The notes below the pieces were generated by a model. The model was given only the letters and a program-made list of their open reading frames with translations. It had not been told where the DNA came from and did no database searches. Below, one piece after another: positions 44,055 through 52,981 of a DNA stretch of 64,000 bases. The first letter of the stretch is position 1. Each line of letters opens with the position of its first letter. The translations under genes were made by a program, and so were the position numbers. Origin of the DNA: PALSA-693 sp963702305 (GTDB taxonomy: Bacteria > Actinomycetota > Acidimicrobiia > Acidimicrobiales > Palsa-688); assembly GCA_963702305.1 (NCBI GenBank), contig CAVPBX010000014.1:124001-188000 (forward strand), in the 5' to 3' direction.

Positions 44055-45308
44055 ATGAACAGTTCCCGGCGTCTCACCCGAGGTGCCTTCGCGTTCTCTG
44101 CGGTAGCGATCGGTGGCGGGGTCATTACGACCGCGCCCGCGTTCGCCTCGCCTACACCCCAGTCGATTACGACCCTCGCGGGCAACGGCACCAGCGGCTC
44201 GACCGGCGACGGCGGCGTCGCAGTCCACGCCGAGCTAAACGCGCCCACAGGGGTAGCGTTGGACCTCACCAGCAATCTCTACATTGCTGACAGCGGCAAC
44301 AACAAAGTTCGCAAGGTCGTGCACCCAACGACGCTCAACCAGGACATCATCTCGACGGCGGCGGGCAACGGCACCAGAGGCTTCGCTGGTGACGGAGGAT
44401 CAGCGGTGGCGGCAGAGCTCAACACGCCGACCGGTATCGCTGTGGATGGAGCGGGTGACCTCTTCATCGCTGACACCGGCAACAATCGGATCCGGGAGGT
44501 CGTGGCGTCCACGGGTCACATCAAGACATTTGCCGGCAACGGCAGATGCGGCAAGAGCGCTCCGCTCGGCAACGGTGGAAGCGCGACCTCGGCCTCGCTG
44601 TGCAGCCCGACCGGCGTCGCCCTCGACACGAGTGGCAACGTCTATATCTCCGACAGCGGCCACAGCGAGGTTCGCGTCGTCAACACCTCGGGCGTCATCA
44701 TGGACTTCGCCGGCAACGGCAGCTACGGGTACTCGGGCGACGGCGGCCAAGCGACCAAGGCCCAACTCGGCATTCCCTCGGGCGTGGTGGCCGATTCCGC
44801 CCACGACGTTTTCATCGCCGACAGCGCTGACACGGTCGTCCGCAAGGTGAACTCGGCCGGCGTGATCACCACATTCGCGGGTACGGGGAAATTCGGCTAC
44901 TCGGGTGATGGCGGCCCCGCTACTAAGGCGAAGCTTCAGGTTCCCACGGGCGTCGGGGTCGACACGTTCGGCGACGTGATCATCGCTGACACATTCAACA
45001 ACAGGCTGCGCGAGGTCAACGCCGCAGGGACGATCTCGACGATCGCCGGCACAGGCGCGAACGGGTTCTCTGGTGACGGTGGTCCGGCCACCCAGGCCAA
45101 ACTCTCGATCCCGACTGGCGCGGTAGCCGTTGACGGTACGGCAATCTATTTTTCCGACTCGGGAAACGAACGCGTGCGTGGCATTTTCAACGGCCCGCCG
45201 CCTGTGCTGCCTGAGACGGCCTGGGTCGTGGCTCTACCCATTGGCGTGGTCGCCATCCTCGGGGGATTCGTCCTGTATCGCCGGCGTCGGAGCATGGCCA
45301 CCGCTTGA
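44055..45308 (+). CDS. Secreted NHL-repeat protein with PExxW C-terminal anchor
   Basis: 417 residues from ATG 44055 with GAGGAG upstream. The signal peptide ends near APAFAS. Six NHL-type blades follow, each with GDGG-A-A-L-PTG-A-D and DSGNN-VR or DTGNNRIR patterns, forming a beta-propeller at about residues 38-370. The C-terminus is LPETAWVVALPIGVV, further hydrophobic residues and then YRRRRS: a helix with a preceding LPETAW motif in place of LPxTG. The TGA overlaps the TTG start of the GH5-like gene, so they are coupled. Probably a surface binding or scaffold protein. Confidence 0.85.
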   Translation: MNSSRRLTRGAFAFSAVAIGGGVITTAPAFASPTPQSITTLAGNGTSGSTGDGGVAVHAELNAPTGVALDLTSNLYIADSGNNKVRKVVHPTTLNQDIISTAAGNGTRGFAGDGGSAVAAELNTPTGIAVDGAGDLFIADTGNNRIREVVASTGHIKTFAGNGRCGKSAPLGNGGSATSASLCSPTGVALDTSGNVYISDSGHSEVRVVNTSGVIMDFAGNGSYGYSGDGGQATKAQLGIPSGVVADSAHDVFIADSADTVVRKVNSAGVITTFAGTGKFGYSGDGGPATKAKLQVPTGVGVDTFGDVIIADTFNNRLREVNAAGTISTIAGTGANGFSGDGGPATQAKLSIPTGAVAVDGTAIYFSDSGNERVRGIFNGPPPVLPETAWVVALPIGVVAILGGFVLYRRRRSMATA

Positions 45309-46609
45309 CGACCTCCCGACGTCAATCGTTGACGCCGACCTCCAGGGGACGGGCGTGGAATCGGCTGGTGCTGAGCGCAGCGGTGCTGTGCTCAGCGCTG
45401 GCCGCGTTTTCACCGTCCGCCGGCGCTGCCACGAAGCCGGCTGTGACCGCCACGGGCTTCGTAACCGGCCACGGTACGGAGCTTGAGGTCGGCGGGCAAC
45501 CCTGGCGCTTCGCCGGCTACAACCTGCCTTGCGCAAACCCTTTCGACCTCACAGCGGCCCAGTTGGGTGTCTACCTGGATGACATCCAGCAGAACTCGGG
45601 GGCCAACGTCATCCGAGTCTGGTTTTACCAGAGCCAGGGCGGACCGAGTAATTTTGCCCCGTTCGACACGGTCATTTCAGCGCTGAAGGCGCGTGGCATG
45701 CGGGCCATCGTCACTCTGACCAACGAGACCTCGACCTGTGACGAGCCGAGCGCCTCGACCTTCTACAAGACCCTCCCCTGGTACCAGGTCGGCTACCAGT
45801 CGCCCGAGGGGGGTTACTCGCTCTCGTTTCATGACTACGCCGTCGCGGTCGCCAAACACTACGCCGCTGAGCCCACGGTGGCCTTCTGGCAGCTCGTCAA
45901 CGAAGCGCAGGCGCCCAGCGAGGGCAGCAATGGTCAACTCTCATGCAACGAGACGGCCGCGGCGTCAGCCTTGCGGTCCTTCTCGGACGCCATGACCGTT
46001 GCTATCAAGGCGGTCGATCCCAATCATCTGGTCGACCTTGGTACGCAGGGCCCGGGGGTGTGTGGCATGGGCAATCAGGCCGACTACAGCTACGTACACG
46101 CCGGAGCCCTCGACCTTTGTGAATACCACGACTACGGTGCTCCGGCGACGGTGACGCCAACCGGACTCTCCAGCGTACTTTCGGCATGCGGTGCCCTAGG
46201 GAAGCCCACATACATCGGCGAATCCGGCATCCCTGGCAACGTCGGTCCGGATGGCATGCCCAATTCGGCTTGTAATCCGTGGCCCTCGTGCAGTCCGACC
46301 CCCCTTACGATCGCCACCCTCGACCAGCGGGCGACCTTCTTCCAAGCCAAGATCCAGGCTGCGACCACGGCCGGGACGGCCGGATACGTGATCTGGGTGA
46401 AGTCTCCCTTCTACACGGACAGCACCGATGGTTATGCGATCGCCGATGGGGACCCAGTTGAAGCCGTCCTCAAGCAATACGGCCTGCAGGCCTACCCGGC
46501 ACCGCCGGCGGCGATGCCAGAAGCGCCGTGGACGGGCGCCCTCGTCGCGGTGGCGGCGCTTGTCTTCGGCGCCGTCACCGTACGGACCCGTCGCCGCCAG
46601 ACGCGTTAG
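45305..46609 (+). CDS. Secreted glycoside hydrolase, GH5/cellulase-like, with PExxW anchor
   Basis: 434 residues from TTG 45305, overlapping the NHL gene stop. The signal peptide ends near SAGAAT. A TIM-barrel clan A hydrolase: FAGYNLPC, NVIRVWFYQS, acid/base Glu200 in FWQLVNEAQAP and nucleophile Glu306 in PTYIGESGIPG. The C-terminus carries MPEAPWTGALVAVAALV, then an Arg-rich tail, resembling the end of the upstream NHL protein. It may trim the polysaccharide made by the neighbouring GT2 enzymes. Substrate unknown (beta-mannan or beta-glucan are usual for the clan). Confidence 0.78.
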   Translation: MTTSRRQSLTPTSRGRAWNRLVLSAAVLCSALAAFSPSAGAATKPAVTATGFVTGHGTELEVGGQPWRFAGYNLPCANPFDLTAAQLGVYLDDIQQNSGANVIRVWFYQSQGGPSNFAPFDTVISALKARGMRAIVTLTNETSTCDEPSASTFYKTLPWYQVGYQSPEGGYSLSFHDYAVAVAKHYAAEPTVAFWQLVNEAQAPSEGSNGQLSCNETAAASALRSFSDAMTVAIKAVDPNHLVDLGTQGPGVCGMGNQADYSYVHAGALDLCEYHDYGAPATVTPTGLSSVLSACGALGKPTYIGESGIPGNVGPDGMPNSACNPWPSCSPTPLTIATLDQRATFFQAKIQAATTAGTAGYVIWVKSPFYTDSTDGYAIADGDPVEAVLKQYGLQAYPAPPAAMPEAPWTGALVAVAALVFGAVTVRTRRRQTR

Positions 46610-46737
46610 CCCTTCTGACCGTCACCACCCGTTCATCCATGCTTCACCTCCTCGCGGCGTGGTGGCCATGTTTATGGCGCACGATTGGGCATGCGGGAAT
46701 GTGGCGTCAGACAGCCACGAGGAAGAGGGGTATCGGC

Positions 46738-48802
46738 ATGATCGGTGGAACGACCCGGGCTGCAACCGGGGCGGGGGCTGTGTTCCTTCTCGTCGCCATG
46801 ATGGGTCCTGCTGGGGTCGCATCCGCGGCACCGTCGAGCCACCATCGCGGTCTCGGCATCCTGGCCGGAGCTACGTCCTGGTCGAGCGTTGCCCGCGGCG
46901 CAGCGGCCCGGCGGTCGGTCGTCGGCTCAACCTCTGTTTCGGGGCTCCAGGTCGTAGCCGCAGGACTCAACCAGCCCAAGAAGGTGATCGTCGGACCGGA
47001 CGGCAACCTTTACGTCGCAGAGTCGGGAGTCAACACCGTCCCGACCGGATGCTCCGACGGTACACAGGCCGCGTGCGTGAACATCTCAGGCGCGGTCGCC
47101 GCGGATCACGCCTGGCGGCGAAGTCACGACGGCCGTGAGCGGCCTGCCCTCCGTCAACGCCGGCAGCACCCCTGGTTCTGTGGGTCCCGCCGAAGCCGTC
47201 GCCGTGTCCGGCCGGATGCAGATCGTCATGCAGAACGCCGGCAACGACCAGGTCACCGGGGCGCCGATCCAGCGCAGCCCCCTTGACGGACTACTGGATT
47301 CGCTGACCTCCGTGCCCTGGGGCGCCGGCGGACCGACTACCAAAGAGGCTGACCTCGGCGCCTACGAGGCGCGCTTCAATCCCGATCACGGCGCGGGGTC
47401 GAGCCCGGGTCAGAACCCTCCGATCGACAGCGATCCCTACGCCGCCACCCCGTGGGCCGGTGGCCTGGCGATTGCAGACGCAGCTGGCAACGACGTGCTC
47501 CTCTTCCGCAACGGCAAGCTCAGCACCCTGGCAGCACTGCCGTTGATCAACGAAAACGTCCCGCCCAACTTCTTCTCCCCTGGAAGTCCAGCCGTAACGA
47601 TCCCGGCCCAGGCCGTGCCGACCGCGATCGCGGCCGGACCGGACGGCAACCTGTATATCGCCGAGCTCGGCGGCGCCCCGTACGATGTCGGGAACACGAA
47701 CATCTACAAGCTGGATCCTTCCGGGCGGCTGACCACTGTGGCCACCGGATTCACCATGGTCGGCGACCTGGCCTTCGATCGAGCCGGACGGCTCCTCGTT
47801 CTCGAGATCGACCAAGCGGGGCTGCTCGATCCCAATGTGATTGGCAGCGGCCTGCCGACTCCGGGGGCGCTCCTCCGCGTGAACCGGAATGGGTCGCGCA
47901 CCACGCTCGCCAGTCAGGGCCTCGAATATCCCCTTGGGCTCGCAGTGGCTCACGATGGATCGATCTACGTCACCAACTTCGGGACTGTCCAGGGCCATAA
48001 CGATCCCTATAACCCGGCATACAGCGGCGAGCTGGTGCGCGTCACCGACGATGGCGTTCCCGGCTACCGGGAGGCGGCGAGCGATGGTGGTGTGTTCGAC
48101 TTCGGTCAGCTGCAGTTCTACGGATCCTTGGGAAGCATCGCCCTCAACCGGCCGGTCGTCGGCTTCGCCCCGACCCCGCTCGCGCCCGGCTACTGGGAAG
48201 TGGCGTCGGACGGAGGGGTCTTCTCCTTCGGAACCGCCGGCTTCTTCGGCTCCACGGGGGTGATCGCGCTCAACAAGCCCGTGGTCGGCATGGCGCCCAC
48301 CCCGGATGGCCGCGGTTATTACCTGTTCGCGTCGGATGGCGGGGTGTTTACTTTCGGTGACGCGCGGTTCCGGGGGTCGACGGGGAATCTGGTGCTCAAC
48401 AAGCCCGTCCTGGGCGGGGCGGTCACGCCGGATGGCCGCGGTTATTACCTGTTCGCGTCGGATGGCGGGGTGTTTACTTTCGGTGACGCGCGGTTCCGGG
48501 GGTCGACGGGGAATCTGGTGCTCACTAAGCCGGTCGTCGGCGGGGCGGTCACGCCGGATGGCCGCGGTTATTACCTGTTCGCGTCGGATGGCGGGGTGTT
48601 TACTTTCGGTGACGCCCGGTTCCGGGGGTCGACGGGGAATCTGGTGCTCAACAAGCCGGTAGTCGGTGGCGCCGTCACGCTGGACGGTGGTGGCTACTTC
48701 CTGGGCGCCTCAGACGGGGGGATATTTTCCTTCGGGGACGCTGGCTTCTACGGTTCGACCGGCGGCATCGTGCTCAATAAACCGGTCGTCGCCGTCGGCT
48801 GA
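46738..48802 (+). CDS. Secreted ScyD/ScyE-like protein with C-terminal 42-residue repeats (one-base frameshift near 47100)
   Basis: About 687 residues if one extra base near 47099-47101 is ignored. The first frame (ATG 46738) has a signal peptide ending ASAAP and LQVVAAGLNQPKKVIVGPDG. After NISGAVA the sequence continues in the next frame as RITPGGEVTTAVSGLPSVN, then AAGPDGNLYIAELGG and PLGLAVAHDGSIYVTNFG, the ScyD beta-propeller. Residues from about 445 form six repeats with ASDGGVF-FGDA-F-GSTG-LNKPVV, a module common on actinobacterial surface and wall proteins. The length of 3n+1 supports a single insertion. Function unknown; no anchor is visible after the last repeat. Confidence 0.75.
48304..48681 (+). 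repeat. Three near-identical 126-bp tandem repeats inside the ScyD-like gene
   Basis: Units begin at 48304, 48430 and 48556, spaced exactly 126 bases (42 codons). Each starts GGATGGCCGCGGTTATTACC and differs from the others at only a few positions. Flanking units on both sides are diverged at the DNA level although the protein pattern continues, so this is a recent expansion. Copy number may vary between strains and can confuse assembly. Confidence 0.9.
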
Positions 48803-49158
48803 ACCAACAATCCCGGAGAGCGCCGGTGTCAGCCACCCGCGGTACCTACCGGCGCATCCGGTCGTTCATCGCCCCGAAGGGGCGGCGCCACGAATCCCCG
48901 GCGGCGGTTGAAGAGCGCGACTCGACCCGACAACCCTCTGGTCGAGTTCGGCGGCGATCTCCCGAGCAGTCAGCTCGTCGTCGACCATAACGAGGACCTT
49001 CCCTATGCTCGCTCGGCCGTCTGTGGCGTCGACGATGGCGTAGTCGCCTGGCAAGGCCATGCTGCCCCTTCCTACAGTCAGATTGGTCTTGCCCTCGCCG
49101 TTGTTGCCAAAGACCTTGGGACCCAGTGAGCGAGATTATCCGGGAAGCCAGGAGGTGC
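48803..49158 (-). other. Gap with an orphan coding-like fragment
   Basis: No complete gene is recognised in these 356 bases. On the minus strand, 49125 down to 48866, a frame without a convincing start reads GPKVFGNNGEGKTNLTVGRG and, from ATG 49060, MALPGDYAIVDATDGRASIG then KVLVMVDDELTAREIAAEL. The GNNGEGKT piece resembles a P-loop, but the rest does not match a known ATPase. It may be a gene remnant or chance. Confidence 0.3.
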
Positions 49159-50298
49159 TCAACCGTGGGTCGGCGGCTGCGGCTGCTGGGGGAGGGGCTG
49201 GTCGTTGGGCGGGGGCAGCGTGCTCCCGCCCCGCAGTACGACAGGACCGACCGGCGCGGGATGACCAGGTGAGGGCGGGAGGGGCGCGACCGGCGGGGTC
49301 GGTGACGGTGGCCCCGGGAGCGTCACGGCGGTCCCGTAGGCCGGGGGCGCGGGCATAACCGGACTGGCGGCCACCCGGTCGGCCAGCCCGCCGTCGTCAT
49401 CGAGTCGAGGCACGCCGAGCGCGGGCAAGCCGAGCAGCTGCAACGCGGTCTTGGGAACGCTCACGTGCGAACACCAGCGGCTATCGATCCCACCCCGCAC
49501 GCATCCGCCGAACATGAGCAGCGGGACGCGTGGACCGTAGGCAAGCGGCACGTTGTCCGGGGTGTACTCGAGCACGGGCGGGTGCACATGGTCGTCCCAG
49601 CCGCCCCAGTCGTCCCACGTCAACAAAAAGACCGTCTGGTCCCACTGACCCGCAGCCACTACGGCGTCGACGGCTTGCCAAATGGTGTGCTCACCCTGGG
49701 TGACATCGGCGGGCGGGTGCTCGTCCAGAGGGCTGTCGTGGTACATGAAGCAGAGCGCCGGCAGGGTCCCGGCCTTGGCGTCTGCGACGAACTGGGCCGA
49801 CTGGGCGATGTGCGTCGAGCCGGCCAACTCCTGGTAGAAGGTAAAGGGGTACTTGCTTCGTCCCGCGTAGGCTCGCCATCCAACCTGGTGCTCGCCGGCG
49901 AGGCCGGGCAACGAGGGGATGTCCCACACCGGCGACGGGGCACTCGAGGGCGGGTTGCGCAACGTGGGGCTCTGACCGCCCAGGATCAGGAGGTGGTTGG
50001 GCGTCGAGTTGGTCCCATAGCCAGAGCAATGGTTCTCGAAGAACGCCCCGTTGATGGCCAACCACAGGTAGTAGGGGATAACCGACGCGGTATCGAACTG
50101 GGTGTGGGTCGCCGTGCTGGCCCCGCTCCACCACTTGAAATATGCGGCCCGGTTGTGATTCTGATCCCTGGCCGGCGGATTGGGTTGCACTGGCCAGTCC
50201 GTGGCCACGTTGGCGCCCCAGGGGGCTAGGCCACGAAAGTAGTTGTCGGTGGTGTGATTCTCCTGGACCATGATCACAACCCGGGTTACTGCCGCCAT
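49159..50298 (-). CDS. Phosphoesterase family protein (phospholipase C/acid phosphatase type, PF04185)
   Basis: 379 residues from ATG 50298. The family start is VVIMVQENHTTDNYFRGL, containing the E-N-H-T/S-x-D metal and nucleophile region. It also has HTQFD, ENHCSGYGTNSTPNHL, FMYHDSPLDEHPP and LLTWDDWGGWDDHV, with the usual Asp/His metal ligands. Unlike many relatives there is no signal peptide or Tat motif. The last 80 residues are proline-rich low complexity. The next gene upstream on the same strand starts at 50960. Confidence 0.85.
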   Translation of the reverse strand: MAAVTRVVIMVQENHTTDNYFRGLAPWGANVATDWPVQPNPPARDQNHNRAAYFKWWSGASTATHTQFDTASVIPYYLWLAINGAFFENHCSGYGTNSTPNHLLILGGQSPTLRNPPSSAPSPVWDIPSLPGLAGEHQVGWRAYAGRSKYPFTFYQELAGSTHIAQSAQFVADAKAGTLPALCFMYHDSPLDEHPPADVTQGEHTIWQAVDAVVAAGQWDQTVFLLTWDDWGGWDDHVHPPVLEYTPDNVPLAYGPRVPLLMFGGCVRGGIDSRWCSHVSVPKTALQLLGLPALGVPRLDDDGGLADRVAASPVMPAPPAYGTAVTLPGPPSPTPPVAPLPPSPGHPAPVGPVVLRGGSTLPPPNDQPLPQQPQPPTHG

Positions 50299-50411
50299 AG
50301 ACCCGACCGTATCAGCGATTCAAACCCCCTACGCGCACCGAAACCCCTGTGCACCGCGTACCAAACCCGCCGGGCACTATTTCGGCGTGAAGACCGCTAC
50401 GGCAGGCTTTA

Positions 50412-50960
50412 TCAACGGCGGGTGAGGACGGATGCGATGCGGTTGTAGCGCGGGTCTTCGTCTCCGGTGAGGCGTCCCACCCAGCGCAGCACTTCGGGAG
50501 CATCGATGTCGGGTTCGCCGGACAGCATCGAGTCGATGTCGACCCAGTCTTTGGGCCGGTTGAATACGACTTTGCAAACCATGAGGTGTTCTGGCGCCAG
50601 GATGGGGATGGTCTTGTCGGCGAAGGGGACGACCTTGCGTGCTGCTCCCGCCGCATCGTGGAACGGGTCATAGGCGAAGAACAGGTCGATGGGAGTCGAG
50701 TCCCACATAACCCGGGCTTGCCCGTCTCTACGCACGAGAGCGGCGACCGATGGATCGTCCGAGGCCGCTCCCAACCGGAGCAGGGGCCCGGCCACGTCGG
50801 GAAACCGTTCGGCTGGGACGAACAGATTCAGATCGATGTCGATCGTCGCACGCGGCTCGGCGTAGTAGGCGAGCGCCAGCGCGCCGCCGAAAGCGTGCGG
50901 GATGTCGGACAAGGCGGTTTCGATCGCCACCACGCGCTGGGCGAGTGTGGGAGTGCTCAT
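50412..50960 (-). CDS. Nucleotidyltransferase-like protein, probable toxin of a toxin-antitoxin pair
   Basis: 182 residues. The core HAFGGALALAYYAEPRATIDIDLNLF is a nucleotidyltransferase-fold signature (G-G, then D-x-D) like that of AbiEii/DUF1814 and related MNT-type proteins. RVMWDSTPIDLFFAY supplies the third acidic position, and PEHLMVCKVVFNRPKDWVDI matches the C-terminal half. It overlaps the upstream XRE gene by four bases, antitoxin first. Such toxins modify tRNA or other targets by adding nucleotides. Assignment as a toxin is by context. Confidence 0.75.
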   Translation of the reverse strand: MSTPTLAQRVVAIETALSDIPHAFGGALALAYYAEPRATIDIDLNLFVPAERFPDVAGPLLRLGAASDDPSVAALVRRDGQARVMWDSTPIDLFFAYDPFHDAAGAARKVVPFADKTIPILAPEHLMVCKVVFNRPKDWVDIDSMLSGEPDIDAPEVLRWVGRLTGDEDPRYNRIASVLTRR

Positions 50961-51286
50961 CGAGAGACGAGGCGCGGGGCTTTCAACAGGGGGCTGCGGT
51001 GACGAGCGGGGATGGCGTCCGCCAATGAGAGTACGTCCATCAAGCGGCGGCCGTGTTCCTCCAGATCGGCGGGCGGAGGCAGGTCCGACCTCGGCGGTGC
51101 GGCGTCGAGGTGAAGACGCTCACCTCCTGCTTCGACGAGTCTGCGAAGGGTGTGATAGGTCGGATCCCGCCGTCCGTGCTCGTAGGCCGAGACGACGGGC
51201 TGCGATGTCCCGGCCCGGCGGGCCAACTCGATCTGCGACAGGCCCTGACGGCGCCTGACGGCCCTGATGAGCGATGCCGGTTCCAC
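50957..51286 (-). CDS. XRE-family helix-turn-helix protein, probable antitoxin
   Basis: 109 residues from ATG 51286. The helix-turn-helix is LIRAVRRRQGLSQIELARRAGTSQPVVSAYE at residues 6-36, continuing GRRDPTYHTLRRLVEAGG. The C-terminal half carries no known domain and likely contacts the toxin. It is the first gene of the pair and may repress its own promoter. The ATG of the toxin lies inside its final codons. Confidence 0.82.
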   Translation of the reverse strand: MEPASLIRAVRRRQGLSQIELARRAGTSQPVVSAYEHGRRDPTYHTLRRLVEAGGERLHLDAAPPRSDLPPPADLEEHGRRLMDVLSLADAIPARHRSPLLKAPRLVSR

Positions 51287-51399
51287 GTGAACAATATATC
51301 GGATCGTCTATGACAAGTGTGACCGGGAGGCTCGGCAGATAGGCCTCGGCCCGAAAGGCGGGACGCGGGCGTCGAGTGCGAGTCGCGTTGGGGTGAGCT

Positions 51400-52176
51400 T
51401 CAGGACTCCATCGGGTTCGTCTTGATCACGGCGAAAGCCGCCCCGTCGGGATCGGAGAGCACTGCGAAGCGTCCGGGAGGGATGTCCATTGGGGGGACCA
51501 GGGTCGTCGCCCCCGCCGCGGTCGCCTTCGAGACGGTGGCATCCGTGTCGTCCACCGCGAAATAGACCAGCCAGTGGGCTGGGACGTCGGCCGGCACCAT
51601 GTCGGGCATTGCCTGCATCCCCGCCACGGCCTTGTCCCCGACTTTCCACTCGGTGTAGCTCATTCCGCCCATGTCCATATCGTTGGCTTTCCACCCGAAC
51701 ACCTCGGTGTAGAACGCCTTGGCGGCCGGGAGATCGCGGGTGTTGAGCTCGTTCCAGGCGAACGAACCCGGCTCGTTGGCCAGTTCGGCACCCTGGAACG
51801 TCTTCGGTTGCCACACTCCGATCGCCGCGCCCGTGGGGTCGGCGAAGACCGCCATGCGTCCGATGTCGGAGACGTCCATGGGCTCGACGAACACCGCGGC
51901 GCCGGCCTTCTTGGCCAGGTCAGTCGTGGCGTCGGCGTCATCGACAGAGACGTAGCTCACCCAGGCGCTGGGTTGGCCCTCCATCATCACGGCCATATTG
52001 CCGGCCACCGATTTTCCGGCTTTGCGGAGAATGGTGTAATGCCCCATCTCCTCGCCTTGGTCGTCGGCCTCCCACCCGAACAGACCGCTGTAGAAAGAGT
52101 TGGAGGCTGTCACGTCCTTGGCCGCGTGGTCGACCCATGACGGGGTCCCGGCCGGGTAAGAAGTGAACTCGGGCAT
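51400..52176 (-). CDS. VOC family protein with two glyoxalase-like domains
   Basis: 258 residues from ATG 52176, preceded by CAGGAGGAA. Two vicinal oxygen chelate modules, about 8-124 and 133-254, each starting with a W-D/N helix (TPSWVDHAAKDVTASNSFY and FAWNELNTRDLPAAKAFY) and ending DPTGAAIGVWQP or DPDGAAFAVIKT. This layout is that of the CFP32/SgaA-like proteins of actinomycetes, some linked to hydroxylation or osmotic stress. Substrate not known. Confidence 0.85.
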   Translation of the reverse strand: MPEFTSYPAGTPSWVDHAAKDVTASNSFYSGLFGWEADDQGEEMGHYTILRKAGKSVAGNMAVMMEGQPSAWVSYVSVDDADATTDLAKKAGAAVFVEPMDVSDIGRMAVFADPTGAAIGVWQPKTFQGAELANEPGSFAWNELNTRDLPAAKAFYTEVFGWKANDMDMGGMSYTEWKVGDKAVAGMQAMPDMVPADVPAHWLVYFAVDDTDATVSKATAAGATTLVPPMDIPPGRFAVLSDPDGAAFAVIKTNPMES

Positions 52177-52260
52177 TTGCGTTCCTCCTGTTGCTGGCCC
52201 CCTTGGGCGCAGCGTAGCAACCGCGCCGTGTTCGATTTGCGCTTGACCCGCGGGCGCCGA

Positions 52261-52827
52261 TCACGTCGGCGAGGGGGCCCCGAACACCTCGGACACGTCG
52301 ACCGTAACCCCTTTGAGACCCGGCACGGCGAGCACATCACCAGGTCGAACCATCTGTACGTCCTCGTAACCGCCGCGACCAGGGACACGGCAAACCAAGA
52401 TCGTGTCAGATGTCAGGTCGACGATCCAGCACTCCCGGACTCCGGCTCCCGCATAGTACGGCGCCTTGCGATCCCGATCGTAGGCAAGTGTCGTCTCCGA
52501 CACCTCGATGAGCAGGAGGATCTCCGACGGCTCCGCGTGCGCCAAGGTGTAATAGTCGCCTCGGCGGGCCAGTAGGGCGATGTCGGGTTGGGGTTCCGAC
52601 CGCTTGTCGAGGAAAACCGGGTTCTGGACGGCAACCACAGCTTGGTGGCCGACGGCGGTCACAAGTAACTCGTTGAGCCGGTTGACCGTGCCGGCGTGGC
52701 GGCTGCCGATGGGCGCCATTTCGATGATCTCCCCGTCCAGAAGCTCCAATCGGGCTTCCTCGCCGAATAGGCCCACCTCGCCCATGCGGTGCCACTCGTC
52801 AACGGTGAAGGCATGGTGGACGATCAT
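52261..52827 (-). CDS. Uma2 family endonuclease-like protein (second copy)
   Basis: 188 residues from ATG 52827. It has the same landmarks as the copy at 34348: HAFTVDEWHRMGEVGLFGEE, ARLELLDGEIIEM, RSEPQPDIALLARRGDY, SEILLLIEVSETTLAYDRD and GAGVRECWIVDL. The two proteins are clearly paralogues throughout, including the linker regions. PD-(D/E)XK active-site residues are intact. Role unknown. Confidence 0.85.
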   Translation of the reverse strand: MIVHHAFTVDEWHRMGEVGLFGEEARLELLDGEIIEMAPIGSRHAGTVNRLNELLVTAVGHQAVVAVQNPVFLDKRSEPQPDIALLARRGDYYTLAHAEPSEILLLIEVSETTLAYDRDRKAPYYAGAGVRECWIVDLTSDTILVCRVPGRGGYEDVQMVRPGDVLAVPGLKGVTVDVSEVFGAPSPT

Positions 52828-52981
52828 CGGACTCCATGGTATCGACGCGGTGAGACCGTGACTGTCGGAGTGCCGCGGGGCGAGGCCAAGTGAAGTGGGC
52901 GGGGCCGGAACAGCGAGCCGCTGACGTGTTGCCTTCGGCCAGGTCAGCGGCTCGATGGAGCCTGGACCCGCATCGTTCGAC

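Noticed and set aside
48908..49129. Plus-strand 73-codon frame after the ScyD-like gene
   Set aside because: No ribosome binding site, no recognisable features, and it overlaps the more protein-like minus-strand fragment.
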